Below the pieces are notes generated by a model. The model was not told the origin of the DNA and did no database searches. It saw nothing but the letters and a program-made list of their open reading frames with translations. Shown one piece after another: positions 7,858 to 17,567 of a stretch of DNA of 64,000 nucleotides. The first letter of the stretch is position 1, and the number at the start of each line of letters is the position of its first letter. The stretch is from Streptomyces sp. NBC_01335 (GTDB taxonomy: Bacteria > Actinomycetota > Actinomycetes > Streptomycetales > Streptomycetaceae): the NCBI RefSeq assembly GCF_035953295.1, contig NZ_CP108370.1:2294001-2358000 (forward strand), in the 5' to 3' direction. The translations under genes and the position numbers were made by a program.

Positions 7858-9237
7858 TCAGGCCCCGAGGTCGCCCTCCCGTACGGTCCGGGGGATCGGG
7901 GGCCTCCCGAAGAGGCCGAGGATCTCGTTGGCGAGGTCCACGACGGGCGGCAGCTCCGGCTGGTACCGCACCATGATCGCGGCGGCCAGCAGGCCGCGCG
8001 GTACGGCTCCGGCGTCGAGCAGGACGCGCCAGTCCGCCGGCCCCAGCTCCAGGAACTCCAGCGCGGTCAGCCCGGCGATCTCCAGCGGGTCGGCGAGCGT
8101 ACCGGCGTAGGCGCTGAGGGTACGGAGCCGGGGCAGCCCTGTGACGGGGGCGAGGGAGACCGGATCGTCGTCCTCCCGCACCCCGATGCTCAGGACCTCC
8201 AGCAGGGGGTGGGCGGCGGCTTCGACGTCCGGGAGGGCGGACCGGTTCACGTAGGCGACGGCGGGCGTCTCGCGGTCGCGGCGGCGGCTGGGCCGTTCCT
8301 CCCGGTGCCGGCCGCTCACCCAGTCGGTGAGGGAGTCGGCGAGGAGGTCCGCCCCGATGTTCCCCTCGTGGCCGATCATGATGATCTGACCGGTGTATCC
8401 GCGCGGTCCCGGGGTCAGGTCCACCGCCAGCCGGTCGCCGCCGCCGTTGTCGCCGAACACGATCCAGCCCGGTGAGCCCACGATGCCCTGGACCCGGGCG
8501 TCGGGCCCGGTGACGGCCGCTTCCATGGCGGCGAACGTCCAACGGCAGGGGCGGGACGTCGCGTCGGCGAGGTAGAGGTCGTCCAGGGAGAGGAGCTCGC
8601 AGTCGACCGCTTCGAAGACGCGGTCGGCCGTCTCCGGGTCGTCCTTCCAGTCGTCCCAGCACGCCCGCGTCACCTGGTAGACCGTCTTGAGTTCGTCGGG
8701 CAGGACCGTCCCGAGACGCGCCTCGGCCGCGGCGATCTCCTCCTCCGTGGCGCCGAGGGCGTCGGGCAGTGCCGCGCGGAGCGTGCGCTCCAGCAGGCCG
8801 GGATCGGCGGTCGGGGCCGGTACGGCGTCCGGCACCGGGTCGGGGAGCCTGCGCCAGGGTGCGGGCAGGGCGCCCTCCACCAGGAGCAGTTCGCCCGGGT
8901 GGGGCCCGCCGATTCCGGGCTCGGCGGCTCCGCCGGGACCGTACAGGTCGAGCGTCGCCCACCCGGCCGGGTCGACCCGCAGCGCGAACGCGACGCTCTC
9001 CGCGCCGGACCCGGCGAGCGCGTCCCGTACCCGGTCCACGGCGTCGAACTCCGCCCGCATGTCCTCGGCCCGGGCCGCCCGGCCGGTCCGCGGGGACCGG
9101 CGCCGCAGGGGGAGGCTCCAACTGCCGCGCCCGATCTGCCCGGCCACCTGGCCGCCCCCGGCGAGGGTCTCCGCGTTGCTCTCCCGCAGCAGCCGCAGTA
9201 CCGGCACCCAGGTGGCGAAGTCGTGTATCGGGGACAC
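7858..9237 (-). CDS. SMI1/KNR4-family protein
   Basis: 459 residues from GTG 9237, preceded by GGAGG with a 7-nt gap. The SMI1/KNR4 core (about 190-330) shows EEEIAAAEARLGTVLPDELK, the Trp/Asp cluster ACWDDWKDD, and WIVFGDNGGGDRLAVDL with the hallmark FGDNGGGD. The C-terminal part looks leucine-rich. The superfamily includes immunity proteins of polymorphic toxin systems, but no toxin gene is adjacent, so a standalone regulatory or immunity role is only possible. It converges on the DUF4429 gene. Confidence 0.85.
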   Translation of the reverse strand: MSPIHDFATWVPVLRLLRESNAETLAGGGQVAGQIGRGSWSLPLRRRSPRTGRAARAEDMRAEFDAVDRVRDALAGSGAESVAFALRVDPAGWATLDLYGPGGAAEPGIGGPHPGELLLVEGALPAPWRRLPDPVPDAVPAPTADPGLLERTLRAALPDALGATEEEIAAAEARLGTVLPDELKTVYQVTRACWDDWKDDPETADRVFEAVDCELLSLDDLYLADATSRPCRWTFAAMEAAVTGPDARVQGIVGSPGWIVFGDNGGGDRLAVDLTPGPRGYTGQIIMIGHEGNIGADLLADSLTDWVSGRHREERPSRRRDRETPAVAYVNRSALPDVEAAAHPLLEVLSIGVREDDDPVSLAPVTGLPRLRTLSAYAGTLADPLEIAGLTALEFLELGPADWRVLLDAGAVPRGLLAAAIMVRYQPELPPVVDLANEILGLFGRPPIPRTVREGDLGA

Positions 9238-9326
9238 CCGTCGGCCTCCAGTCGTCCGGTGCGGGCTCCGCACCCGTGGCGAGGACGATAGCGTCGGCGT
9301 CCGCCCGGCCCCACCCCGGGGCGCTC

Positions 9327-9408
9327 CACCCCCTACCCCGGTACGACACGGCCCGCCGCACTCCGACACCCCGGTATGACGCCTGCGGGGCGGTCCGCTG
9401 CCTACGCT
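9327..9408 (+). promoter_or_regulatory. Promoter of the two-component system, copy A of a shared element
   Basis: The 17-mer CACCCCCTACCCCGGTA (9327-9343), with core palindrome TACC-CC-GGTA, is followed by CCGGTATGACGCC (9371-9383) and TACGCT (9403-9408). The same 17-mer, the CCGGTRTGACGCC box and a TACNNT box recur before the hydrolase at 13644. In both copies 20 nt separate TGACGC from the -10-like box. Confidence 0.65.
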
Positions 9409-9417
9409 GACCGGGCC

Positions 9418-10890
9418 ATGTCCGAGACCCCCGAAACTCCCGAATCCCCCCGCTCCCCCGGGTCCGCGCCCCCGGCACCGCCCGCCGGGAAGCCGTCTGC
9501 CGAGAAGCCACCCGCCGAGGGGCCACCCGCCGAGGGACCGCGTGCCCGGGAACCGTCGGGCGCGGCCCGGAACCGGCTGCGCGCGCTCGTCGAACGGCTG
9601 TCGGCGCCCTCGCACCCGGTCACCCCGCTGCTGGCGGACGCGCCGAGGCGCTGGCAGCGGATGATCCCGTACGCGGTGGTGCTCGCCCTGACGTCGGCGC
9701 TCCTGCCGGTCACCATCAACGTGCTGACCCACGACCGGGGGCTGCCGGGCGCGCTGGCCGCCACCCTCGCGGTGGCTCAGACGCTCCCCCTGCTGCTCCT
9801 CGCCCACCGGCCCCTCCAGGTCTGGTGGGTCACCTTCCTCGCCTCGGTCGCCGGGGCGCTGGCGCTGCTGGCCGAGCCCCAGGGTCCGTACACCGTCTGG
9901 CCGTGGCCGCCGACCGTCATCGTCGGCCAGCTCTTCGTGCTGCTCGCGCTGGGGCTGCGGGAGACCCGCCGGACCCTGGTGGCGGTGTGGCTGGCGACGG
10001 GCGCGGCAGGTCTGGTTCTCTACTCGCTGGCGCCGGACCGGGGCAACGCGAGCGCGCTGCTGCTCTTCGTGCTCGGCGCGGTGGTGCTGATGGCGGGGGC
10101 GGCCGTACGGGAACGGGGCGTCGCGCAGCGGCGGCTGGTCGAGCAGGAGACCATCAGCGCGGAGGAGCGGGCCCGGCGCACGCTGCTGGAGGAACGCGCC
10201 CGGATCGCCCGGGAGTTGCACGACGTGGTCGCGCACCACATGTCCGTGATCACCGTGCAGGCGGACTCCGCCCCGTACCGGGTGGCCGGGCTCTCCGAGG
10301 AGACCCGGGAGGAGTTCGCCTCGATCGCGGCGAGCGCCCGGGAGTCGCTGGCGGAGATGCGGCGGCTGCTCACGGTGCTGCGCGGTGACGGCACGTCGGG
10401 CGAGCGGGCCCCGCAGCCCGGCCTGGACCGGTTGCAGCAGTTGGTGGAGGCGACCGTACGCACGGGCCTGCCGGTGGAGTTGGCGCTCGCGGCGGAGCTG
10501 GGCGAGGTGCCGCCGGCCGTGGACCTGTCCGCGTACCGGATCGTGCAGGAGGCGCTGGCCAACGTGGTGCGGCACGCGCCGGGCGCCCCGACCCGGGTGT
10601 CCGTACGGGCCGATGACGGGCACCTGACGGTGCTGGTGGTCAACTCACCTCCCCCGAGACCCGGTTCTCCGCTGGAGACGTCCGGCACGGGGCACGGCCT
10701 GGTCGGGATGCGGGAGCGGGTACGCCTGACCGGCGGCACACTGGACACCGGCCCGCTGCCGGACGGCGGGTTCCGGGTCGCGGCCCGGCTTCCGCTGGGG
10801 CCGTCCGCCCCCGGTGGCGTACCGCCCTCCCCGGCCGCTCCCCCTGCCGTACCCGCCGACCCGCCCACCGCCCCGGAGGATTCCCCGTGA
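9418..10890 (+). CDS. Sensor histidine kinase, NarL/DesK type
   Basis: 490-residue membrane kinase. The Pro/Glu-rich N-terminus (residues 20-50, encoded by near-repeats of CCACCCGCCGAGG) precedes about five membrane segments (85-230) with little external sequence, so it probably senses within the membrane. HisKA_3 carries the phospho-acceptor in ARELHDVVAHH (His268). The ATPase domain has N-box QEALANVVRHA and G-box GHGLVGMRERV. It overlaps the response regulator gene by 4 nt (GTGA). Its promoter matches that of the 13644 hydrolase, pointing to a common regulon. Confidence 0.93.
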   Translation: MSETPETPESPRSPGSAPPAPPAGKPSAEKPPAEGPPAEGPRAREPSGAARNRLRALVERLSAPSHPVTPLLADAPRRWQRMIPYAVVLALTSALLPVTINVLTHDRGLPGALAATLAVAQTLPLLLLAHRPLQVWWVTFLASVAGALALLAEPQGPYTVWPWPPTVIVGQLFVLLALGLRETRRTLVAVWLATGAAGLVLYSLAPDRGNASALLLFVLGAVVLMAGAAVRERGVAQRRLVEQETISAEERARRTLLEERARIARELHDVVAHHMSVITVQADSAPYRVAGLSEETREEFASIAASARESLAEMRRLLTVLRGDGTSGERAPQPGLDRLQQLVEATVRTGLPVELALAAELGEVPPAVDLSAYRIVQEALANVVRHAPGAPTRVSVRADDGHLTVLVVNSPPPRPGSPLETSGTGHGLVGMRERVRLTGGTLDTGPLPDGGFRVAARLPLGPSAPGGVPPSPAAPPAVPADPPTAPEDSP

Positions 10891-11567
10891 CCATCCGTGT
10901 GATCATCGTCGACGACCAGGCCATGGTGCGGGCCGGGTTCGCGGCCCTGCTGTCGGCGCAGAGCGACATCGACGTGGTGGGCGAGGCGCCGGACGGCCGC
11001 CAGGGCGTCGAGGTCAGCCGCAACCAACGTCCCGACGTGGTCCTGATGGACGTCCGGATGCCCGAGATGGACGGACTCGCAGCCGCCCGAGCCCTGTTGG
11101 ACCCACCGATCGGCGTGGTGCACCGCCCGAAGGTGCTGATGCTCACGACGTTCGACGTGGACGACTACGTGTACGAGGCGCTGCGCGCCGGGGCGTCCGG
11201 GTTCCTCCTGAAGGACGCGCCCCCGGCCGACCTGATCGCGGCGGTACGGGTGGTGGCGGCGGGCGACGCACTGCTCGCACCGTCCGTGACCCGGCGGCTG
11301 ATCGCGGACTTCGCCGCCCAGCGCCCGTCCGGCGCCGCCCGCAGCGGCCAGGCGCTCCGGCTGAACGGGCTGACGCCCCGGGAGACCGAGGTCCTGGAGC
11401 TGATCGCGCGCGGGCTCTCCAACCAGGAGATCGCGGGCCGGCTGGTGCTCGCCGAGCAGACGGTGAAGACCCACATCGGGCGGGTCCTCGCCAAGCTGGA
11501 CCTGCGGGACCGCGCACAGGCCGTGATCTTCGCGTACGAGTCGGGGCTCGTGACGCCGGGGAGTTGA
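10887..11567 (+). CDS. LuxR/NarL-type response regulator
   Basis: 226 residues from GTG 10887, translationally coupled to the kinase. The receiver domain has the acidic pair VDD (residues 8-10), phospho-acceptor Asp55 in VLMDVRMPEMDG, and Lys in FLLKDAPP. The LuxR helix-turn-helix is LTPRETEVLELIARGLSNQEI with TVKTHIGRVLAKL. It probably activates its own promoter (9327-9408) and that of the hydrolase-acyltransferase operon at 13644, since both carry the same palindromic box. Confidence 0.95.
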   Translation: MTIRVIIVDDQAMVRAGFAALLSAQSDIDVVGEAPDGRQGVEVSRNQRPDVVLMDVRMPEMDGLAAARALLDPPIGVVHRPKVLMLTTFDVDDYVYEALRAGASGFLLKDAPPADLIAAVRVVAAGDALLAPSVTRRLIADFAAQRPSGAARSGQALRLNGLTPRETEVLELIARGLSNQEIAGRLVLAEQTVKTHIGRVLAKLDLRDRAQAVIFAYESGLVTPGS

Positions 11568-11673
11568 GGCGGGTCGTCGCGGGGGCGGTGCGTGAGGTGT
11601 GGCCGCGCACACTTCCGGTCGCGCGGGCGGACCGGCACGCACGGCTCCGGCGCGCGGGCGGCAGAATGCCCCC

Positions 11674-12393
11674 GTGACGAGCACCGATGACCCGCGTCCC
11701 ACCCGCATACCCGGCTACGAGAGCGACGCGCTCACCCACCCCACCGACCTCCTCGACGACGCCTTCTTCTGGTTGGGGCACCTGCACTCCTGTCCGGAGA
11801 GCGAGGAGACGGAGGGGTTGCTGTTCGGCGCGGACCACGACGCGGCGAGCGTCTACGCCGAGCAGCTGTGGAGGTACGCGGACTGGCCGACGTTCACCGT
11901 TCCGCTCGCCCTTGGCCACCATCTCTACGTCGTCTACCGCACCTTCGCCGAGGATCCTGGAGTCGACTACCTCCTCCACCACCCGGACTGGGAGCACGTC
12001 GAGCATCTGGCCTCGGACGAGGGGCACTTCATGGGTCCGGGCCTGTCCTGGCCGGAGCTGGTGGCGGCGGCCGGCAACGGGCTGCCCGGCGGCAGCACCA
12101 CCGACCCGCACGCCCGACTTCTGCTCCTGCTCCCCGCGTTGGGCGACGAGGACGTGCCCGAGGACGCCGCCGGCCGGCTGACGGCGGCCCTGCGAGCCCG
12201 CACCGGGGTTGACGATGCCGAGGCGCTCGCGGTCGCGCTCCTGGCCGACCAGGGGCCGACCGGCCCGGTGAACTGGAGGACCCGTGACGGCATCCGGGTC
12301 GACGACGGTGCGCATTCCTACCGCAACCCCGCCAACCCCTTCGCGCTGCCGCCCGACCGGATGGCCCGGGTGTCGGCAGCGCTGGCGCCCTGA
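11674..12393 (+). CDS. Hypothetical protein
   Basis: 239-residue soluble acidic protein, not recognised. It starts at GTG 11674 with a CAGAAT box 6 nt upstream, so it may be leaderless. It is rich in Asp, His and Trp (DWPTFTVPLALGHHLYVVYR; HHPDWEHVEHLASDEGHFMGPG), resembling Streptomyces proteins annotated only as hypothetical. No signal peptide, membrane segment or clear catalytic motif is visible. It follows the response regulator by 106 nt but has its own promoter-like box. Confidence 0.7.
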   Translation: MTSTDDPRPTRIPGYESDALTHPTDLLDDAFFWLGHLHSCPESEETEGLLFGADHDAASVYAEQLWRYADWPTFTVPLALGHHLYVVYRTFAEDPGVDYLLHHPDWEHVEHLASDEGHFMGPGLSWPELVAAAGNGLPGGSTTDPHARLLLLLPALGDEDVPEDAAGRLTAALRARTGVDDAEALAVALLADQGPTGPVNWRTRDGIRVDDGAHSYRNPANPFALPPDRMARVSAALAP

Positions 12394-12436
12394 GGCGGCG
12401 GGCCGTAGGTGGCCGCGGGCCGGAGCGACTTCGGGA

Positions 12437-12679
12437 TCAGGGCGTACGGAGTTCGCATTCCTGGGCCGTGCTGTGGTCGCAGCGGCTCGGCGGCACCAAG
12501 GATGCCAGGCCCCACAGCCCCAGTGCCGGCGCGCCCAGGACGACGACGGCGGCGCCGGTCCGGAGGACGACGGCCCCCGTGGTCCCGCCGTCCAGGCACT
12601 TCACGGCCAGGTACAGGGCCGCCGGTATCCATATCAGCAGGGCGGACATGACCAGGACGAACCATCCGTGGTGACTCAC
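12437..12679 (-). CDS. Small two-TM membrane protein
   Basis: 80 residues from GTG 12679. Two hydrophobic helices (WFVLVMSALLIWIPAALYLAV; VVLRTGAAVVVLGAPALGLW) are separated by a short Lys/Asp/Gly loop, and the hydrophilic tail carries two cysteines. The hydrophobic pattern follows this frame and not the antisense frames. The function is unknown, and the ribosome site is weak. Confidence 0.5.
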   Translation of the reverse strand: MSHHGWFVLVMSALLIWIPAALYLAVKCLDGGTTGAVVLRTGAAVVVLGAPALGLWGLASLVPPSRCDHSTAQECELRTP

Positions 12680-12876
12680 CTTCGGACGATGCCCCCGCCG
12701 GTACCCCCCGAAGCCCGTAGGTACAGCGGGAACACGTCACTCCGGCTCCTCCTGGACCACCCTCCGCAGGACTCCCTCCGTGCGCGTCCCCGCCCCCGGC
12801 GGCGGCCTCGGGTCCGGCCGTCGGAGCCCCCGGAAAATGCCGTGGACGCCGCGCCGATCCCCTCTACGGTGGCCTG

Positions 12877-13416
12877 ATGACGACTCAGGTGATCGTGTTG
12901 AACGGCGGCTCCAGCTCCGGCAAGTCCGGGATCGTCCGGTGTCTGCAGGCGGTGCTGGCGGAGCCGTGGCTCGCGGCCGCCATCGACACCCTGGTGGACT
13001 CGATGCCCGCATCGCTCCAGACGTCCGACGGCGGGATCGAGTTCACCGCGGACGGCGGAGTGAACGTGGGTGCGGAGTTCCGGCGGCTGGAGGCGGCCTG
13101 GATGGAGGGGGTCGCCGCGACGGCGCGCGCGGCCGCCCGGGTGATCGTGGACGATGTCTTCCTCGGCGGCGCGGAGTCCCAGGCGCACTGGCAGAAGGCC
13201 CTGGTGGGGCTGGACGTGCTGTGGGTCGGGGTCCGGTGCGCGAGCGAGATCGCCTCGGGGCGGGAGATCGCGCGCGGCGACCGCACCCGCGGGATGGCGG
13301 CCGCGCAGGCGGAGTCGGTCCACGAGGGCGTGGTGTACGACCTGGAGGTGGACACCACGCGTACGGAGTCGCTGGCGTGCGCCCGGACCATCGCCGCCCG
13401 CGCCGAACGGCCCTGA
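12877..13416 (+). CDS. Chloramphenicol 3-O-phosphotransferase-like kinase
   Basis: 179-residue P-loop kinase. From memory it closely resembles the S. venezuelae chloramphenicol phosphotransferase: Walker A GGSSSGKS (residues 10-17), catalytic Asp37 in [19 protein letters not shown], the conserved [17 protein letters not shown] and DVLWVGVRC, and EVDTTRTES near the end. The family transfers ATP phosphate to the primary hydroxyl of chloramphenicol. No chloramphenicol genes are near, so it may give intrinsic resistance or act on another substrate. TACGGT (12865-12870) lies 6 nt before ATG, indicating a leaderless message. A 39-bp tandem duplication covers its stop codon. Confidence 0.88.
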   Translation: MTTQVIVLNGGSSSGKSGIVRCLQAVLAEPWLAAAIDTLVDSMPASLQTSDGGIEFTADGGVNVGAEFRRLEAAWMEGVAATARAAARVIVDDVFLGGAESQAHWQKALVGLDVLWVGVRCASEIASGREIARGDRTRGMAAAQAESVHEGVVYDLEVDTTRTESLACARTIAARAERP

Positions 13417-13499
13417 GCCCAACAACCCCTCGCCGCCCGCGCCGAACGGCCCTGAGCCCAACAACCCCTCGCCGCCCGCGGCGAACGGCCCTGAGCCCC
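13391..13499 (+). repeat. 39-bp tandem repeat spanning the stop codon
   Basis: A 39-bp unit containing GAACGGCCCTGAGCCCAACA occurs at 13402-13440 and 13441-13479, then 20 nt of a third copy with one change (13480-13499). The unit includes the TGA stop (13414-13416) of the kinase gene, so the coding end is copied downstream. Confidence 0.9.
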
Positions 13500-13523
13500 G
13501 CGCCGGACGGCTCCGCCCCCGTA

Positions 13524-13597
13524 CACCCCCTACCCCGGTAGCACCTCGCACTTGGCTCTCCGGTGTGACGCCCGCCGGGGTGTCGCCTTCCTACCTT
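13524..13597 (+). promoter_or_regulatory. Promoter of the hydrolase-acyltransferase operon, copy B of a shared element
   Basis: The 17-mer at 13524-13540 is identical to that at 9327-9343. CCGGTGTGACGCC (13560-13572) and TACCTT (13592-13597) follow, with the same 20-nt spacing from TGACGC to the -10-like box as in copy A. The first box is 8 nt closer to the second than in copy A. Confidence 0.65.
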
Positions 13598-13643
13598 CTG
13601 CTCCGTCGCGCCGACCGGGGCGACGGAGCGGAAGGAGGGCCGG

Positions 13644-14702
13644 ATGCGTCGGTACGCGAGGACCCTGGTGGCGGTCGCGCTGGCGGCCACCGTGGCGGCG
13701 GGGACCGCCGGCTGGGCGTCGGGGAGTACACAGCGAGCCGTGAGCGGGCCGCCGCCGGGAAGCGCGTCCTGGCGCGCGGACGAGGTGCGGGGGCACGCGC
13801 TGCCCGATCCCGCGAGCGCCACACCCACCCAAGTGGCGGCTTTCTTCGCCGCGTTGACCCCCGCGCAGCGCCAAGTGCTGGTGGTGCGGCACCCGTCCGT
13901 CGTCGGCAACCTCGACGGCGTACCGCTGGAACTGCGCTACCGGGCCAACTCCCTCTCCCTGCGAGCGAGTGACGATCCCCGGTACCGGCTGCTCGCCGAA
14001 CAGGGGCGCCGGATCCTCGCGTTCGACCCGCGCGGTCGCGGCCTGGTGGCCGAGGTGTTCGGCGACCTGCGGGCGGCCCGGCACGTGGCGGTCGTGGTGC
14101 CCGGGTCGGACATCGACGCGGGGACGTACGACCGGGACAGCGACCCGTACGGCGCTCCGGCCGGGATGGCACGGTCGCTCCGGGACGCGACGGGGCCGGA
14201 CACCGCCGTGATCGCCTGGGCCGGGTACACCACCCCGGTCGGAGTCGGGTGGGACGCGGCCACCGGGGAGCTGGCGGAGGTCGGCGCGGACCGGCTGGCC
14301 CGGTTCACGGACGGGCTGGCGGCGGACCGTCTTCCGGCGCCCGCCGTGTTCTGCCACAGCTACGGCTCGGTGGTCTGCGGGCTCGCCGCGCACCGGCTGC
14401 ACGTCGGCGACCTGGTGGTGCTCGGCTCCCCGGGGATGCGCGCCGGCAGCGTCGCCGCGCTCGGCACCACCGCCCGGGTGTGGGCGGCGAAGGACCCCAC
14501 CGACTGGATCGACGACGTGCCGAACGTCGAGTTCGCGGGGGTCGGCCACGGAACCGATCCGACCGACCCGGGGTTCGGCGCCCGTCGGGTGCCCGCCCGC
14601 CGGGCCGTGGGCCACACCGGCTACTTCGCCCCCGGCACCGACTCGCTCACCGCCTTCGCCGCCATCGTCGAGGGGATCGCGGGAGAGGGGGCGCTCCGAT
14701 GA
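13644..14702 (+). CDS. Secreted alpha/beta hydrolase (DUF1023-like)
   Basis: 352 residues with a Sec signal or anchor at residues 1-25 (RRYARTLVAVALAATVAAG). The catalytic core matches the 5579 protein in order: VVGNLDGVPLELRYRAN, FDPRGRGLVAEVFGDL, VVVPGSDID, nucleophile CHSYGS (Ser near 235), SPGMRAGS, DWIDDVPN, VGHTGYF. Its stop overlaps the acyltransferase start (ATGA), so the two are translated together. An exported ester hydrolase coupled to a membrane acyltransferase suggests acyl modification or turnover of a surface molecule (inference). Confidence 0.85.
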   Translation: MRRYARTLVAVALAATVAAGTAGWASGSTQRAVSGPPPGSASWRADEVRGHALPDPASATPTQVAAFFAALTPAQRQVLVVRHPSVVGNLDGVPLELRYRANSLSLRASDDPRYRLLAEQGRRILAFDPRGRGLVAEVFGDLRAARHVAVVVPGSDIDAGTYDRDSDPYGAPAGMARSLRDATGPDTAVIAWAGYTTPVGVGWDAATGELAEVGADRLARFTDGLAADRLPAPAVFCHSYGSVVCGLAAHRLHVGDLVVLGSPGMRAGSVAALGTTARVWAAKDPTDWIDDVPNVEFAGVGHGTDPTDPGFGARRVPARRAVGHTGYFAPGTDSLTAFAAIVEGIAGEGALR

Positions 14703-15913
14703 GTCTCGCCACGCTCGCCGCCCGGATCGAGTCCCGCACACCCGCCCACCGTGACCGCGCGATCGACGGGATGCGCGCGCTCGCGCTCCTCGCCGTGCCG
14801 ACCGGGCACTGGCTGCTCGGCGGGTTCACCCGCGACGGCGACGGCGCCCTGCACAACGCGAGCCCGCTCTCCACGTTCGGGGTGCTGGCCCCGGCGAGCT
14901 GGGTGCTCCAGATGCTCGGGGTGTTCTTCCTGGTCGGCGGGTACGTCTCCGCCCTCTCCTACCGGCGCCGCACGTCCACCGCCCGCGCCTGGCTGGGCGG
15001 GCGGCTCGCCCGGCTGGGCCGTCCCGTCCTCGGGGTGACCGCCGTGTGGGCGGTGCTCGCTCCGGTGGCGCATCTGCTCGGGGTGGAGTGGACCACCCTG
15101 CGGACCGGGGCGACGCTGGTGATCCAGCCGCTCTGGTTCGTCGGGGTCTACCTGGTGGTCACCGCGCTGACCCCGGTCTGCGTGCGGCTCGCGGAACGCC
15201 TCGGCGGGTGGGCCGCCGCGCCGCTGCTGGGGGCGGTCGCCGTCGTGGACTTCCTGCGGTACGGGCCGTACGCGGACGCCGTGCCGTCCTGGCTGAGCCT
15301 GCTGAACATCCTGCCGGGGTGGCTCTTCGCGTACCAGCTCGGCGCGAGCTGGGGCGTGGGGCGGATCGGGCGGCGCGGTGCGCGGTTCCTGCTGGTGGGC
15401 GGCACGGTGCTGTTCGCCGCGCTGCTGCTGGTCTGGCACTACCCGGCGTCGATGGTCGGCGTACCGGGCGTGGCGCGCACCAATTCGCATCCGCCGTCGC
15501 TTCTGGTGCTGGCGCTGGCGGCCGCGCAGAGCGGCGCGGCGATCCTGCTGCGCGACCGGATCGGCCGGCTGCTGCGCCGCCCCGCGCTCTGGGCGCCGGT
15601 GGTGGTCGTCAACCTGTCGGCGATGACGATCCTGTGCTGGCACCAGACCGCGCTGCTTGCCGCCGCCGTCCCCGCGTCCCTGGTGGGAGGCGGCGGCGTA
15701 CCGGGGCTGACCACGGCCCCCGACAGTGTCGGCTGGATCGTGGCGCGGGTGCTCTGGCTGCCGGTGTGCGCGGCCCTGCTGGTGCTGATCGCCCGCTTCA
15801 CCCGCCGCTTCGAGGCCCCGTGGCGCCGGGGCACCCGCACCACCCGGGCGCGCAACGCCGTGGTGGGAGTACTGGCGGCGGGGTTCGCGGTGTTCGCGCT
15901 GGGGCTGGCATGA
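14699..15913 (+). CDS. Acyltransferase 3 family membrane protein
   Basis: 404 residues with about ten membrane segments. RAIDGMRALALLAVPTGHWLLGG near residue 20 carries the Arg and His of the acyltransferase-3 family, which transfers acyl groups from the cytoplasm to extracytoplasmic sugars or lipids. QMLGVFFLVGGYVSALSY and the basic loop RLARLGRPVL follow the family pattern. It overlaps the hydrolase by 4 nt and ends at a strong convergent hairpin. Confidence 0.88.
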   Translation: MSLATLAARIESRTPAHRDRAIDGMRALALLAVPTGHWLLGGFTRDGDGALHNASPLSTFGVLAPASWVLQMLGVFFLVGGYVSALSYRRRTSTARAWLGGRLARLGRPVLGVTAVWAVLAPVAHLLGVEWTTLRTGATLVIQPLWFVGVYLVVTALTPVCVRLAERLGGWAAAPLLGAVAVVDFLRYGPYADAVPSWLSLLNILPGWLFAYQLGASWGVGRIGRRGARFLLVGGTVLFAALLLVWHYPASMVGVPGVARTNSHPPSLLVLALAAAQSGAAILLRDRIGRLLRRPALWAPVVVVNLSAMTILCWHQTALLAAAVPASLVGGGGVPGLTTAPDSVGWIVARVLWLPVCAALLVLIARFTRRFEAPWRRGTRTTRARNAVVGVLAAGFAVFALGLA

Positions 15914-15969
15914 GGCGGGGGGTGTGAGGCGGGTGGGGCCGGCGTGGGGCGCGCGGTTGGCGGGCGGGG

Positions 15970-16013
15970 CGGGCGCCCGTACCTCGCTCGTACGTGAGCG
16001 GTACGGGCGCCCG
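15970..16013. terminator. Bidirectional hairpin terminator
   Basis: 14-bp perfect stem CGGGCGCCCGTACC (15970-15983) / GGTACGGGCGCCCG (16000-16013). The loop itself contains a 4-bp GCTC/GAGC dyad. It lies between the convergent acyltransferase and aldo/keto reductase genes and can serve both. Confidence 0.85.
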
Positions 16014-16026
16014 TGGCGTGCCGGGC

Positions 16027-17042
<1,016 letters not shown>

Positions 17043-17043
<1 letters not shown>

Positions 17044-17489
17044 CAGCCACACGGCCTTTCCGGCGCCCGTCGGGCGCTCGCGTAGAAGTCGATCTTGTAG
17101 TCGAGGACGGTGAGCGTCTCGTGGAGCTCCGCGATCCGCGCCCGTACGTCGCGGCGGGTCGCCTCCAGCAGCTCCTGCCTCTGGTCGAAGGTGTGCTCGC
17201 CCTCGCGCAGCAGCTCCGCGTACCGGACCATGTCGGCCACCGGCATCCCGGTCAGCCGGAGCTTGCCGACGAAGGCCAGCCAGTCGAGGTCCTTGTCGGT
17301 GAACCGCCGCTGACCGGTCTGCGAGCGGTCGACGTGCGGCATCAGGCCGATCCGCTCGTACCAGCGCAGGGTGTGCGCGGTGAGCCCGGTGCGGGCCGCG
17401 ACCTCGCTGATCGTGTACCGGGCCGTACGGCCCGGCGGGGAGACCTGCTGGGGTACGGGCCGTACCGGCGTGCTCTGCGTCACCGTCAT
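17043..17489 (-). CDS. MerR-family regulator
   Basis: 148 residues. The winged helix-turn-helix is YTISEVAARTGLTAHTLRWYERIGLM, with RRFTDKDLDWLAFVGKLR next, then a long dimerisation helix. There are no cysteines suited to metal sensing. Adjacency to the coupled aldo/keto reductase suggests control of aldehyde or electrophile detoxification. The start is ATG 17489 or GTG 17498; both lie by a palindrome that would be its operator. Confidence 0.88.
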
Positions 17490-17492
17490 GCC

Positions 17493-17513
17493 CTCCACGT
17501 TAGAACGTTGGAG
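17493..17513 (-). promoter_or_regulatory. MerR-type operator before the merR-akr pair
   Basis: Dyad ACGTT-AG-AACGT (17497-17508), flanked by CTCC and GGAG to give a near-palindrome over 17493-17513. MerR proteins bind dyads inside long-spacer promoters and typically control themselves. Confidence 0.55.
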
Positions 17514-17567
17514 TGCACTCGAAGCAAGTGGGACCCGCGGGTGACGCCCGGCGGGTCCTTGTCGTGC

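Noticed and set aside
7858..9237. SMI1/KNR4 protein as immunity gene of a polymorphic toxin
   Set aside because: No toxin, secretion or repeat-rich gene is adjacent; the assignment would rest on the superfamily alone.
5579..14702. Paralogous hydrolases as ends of a composite transposon
   Set aside because: Same orientation, diverged protein sequence, no transposase, no terminal repeats or target duplications.
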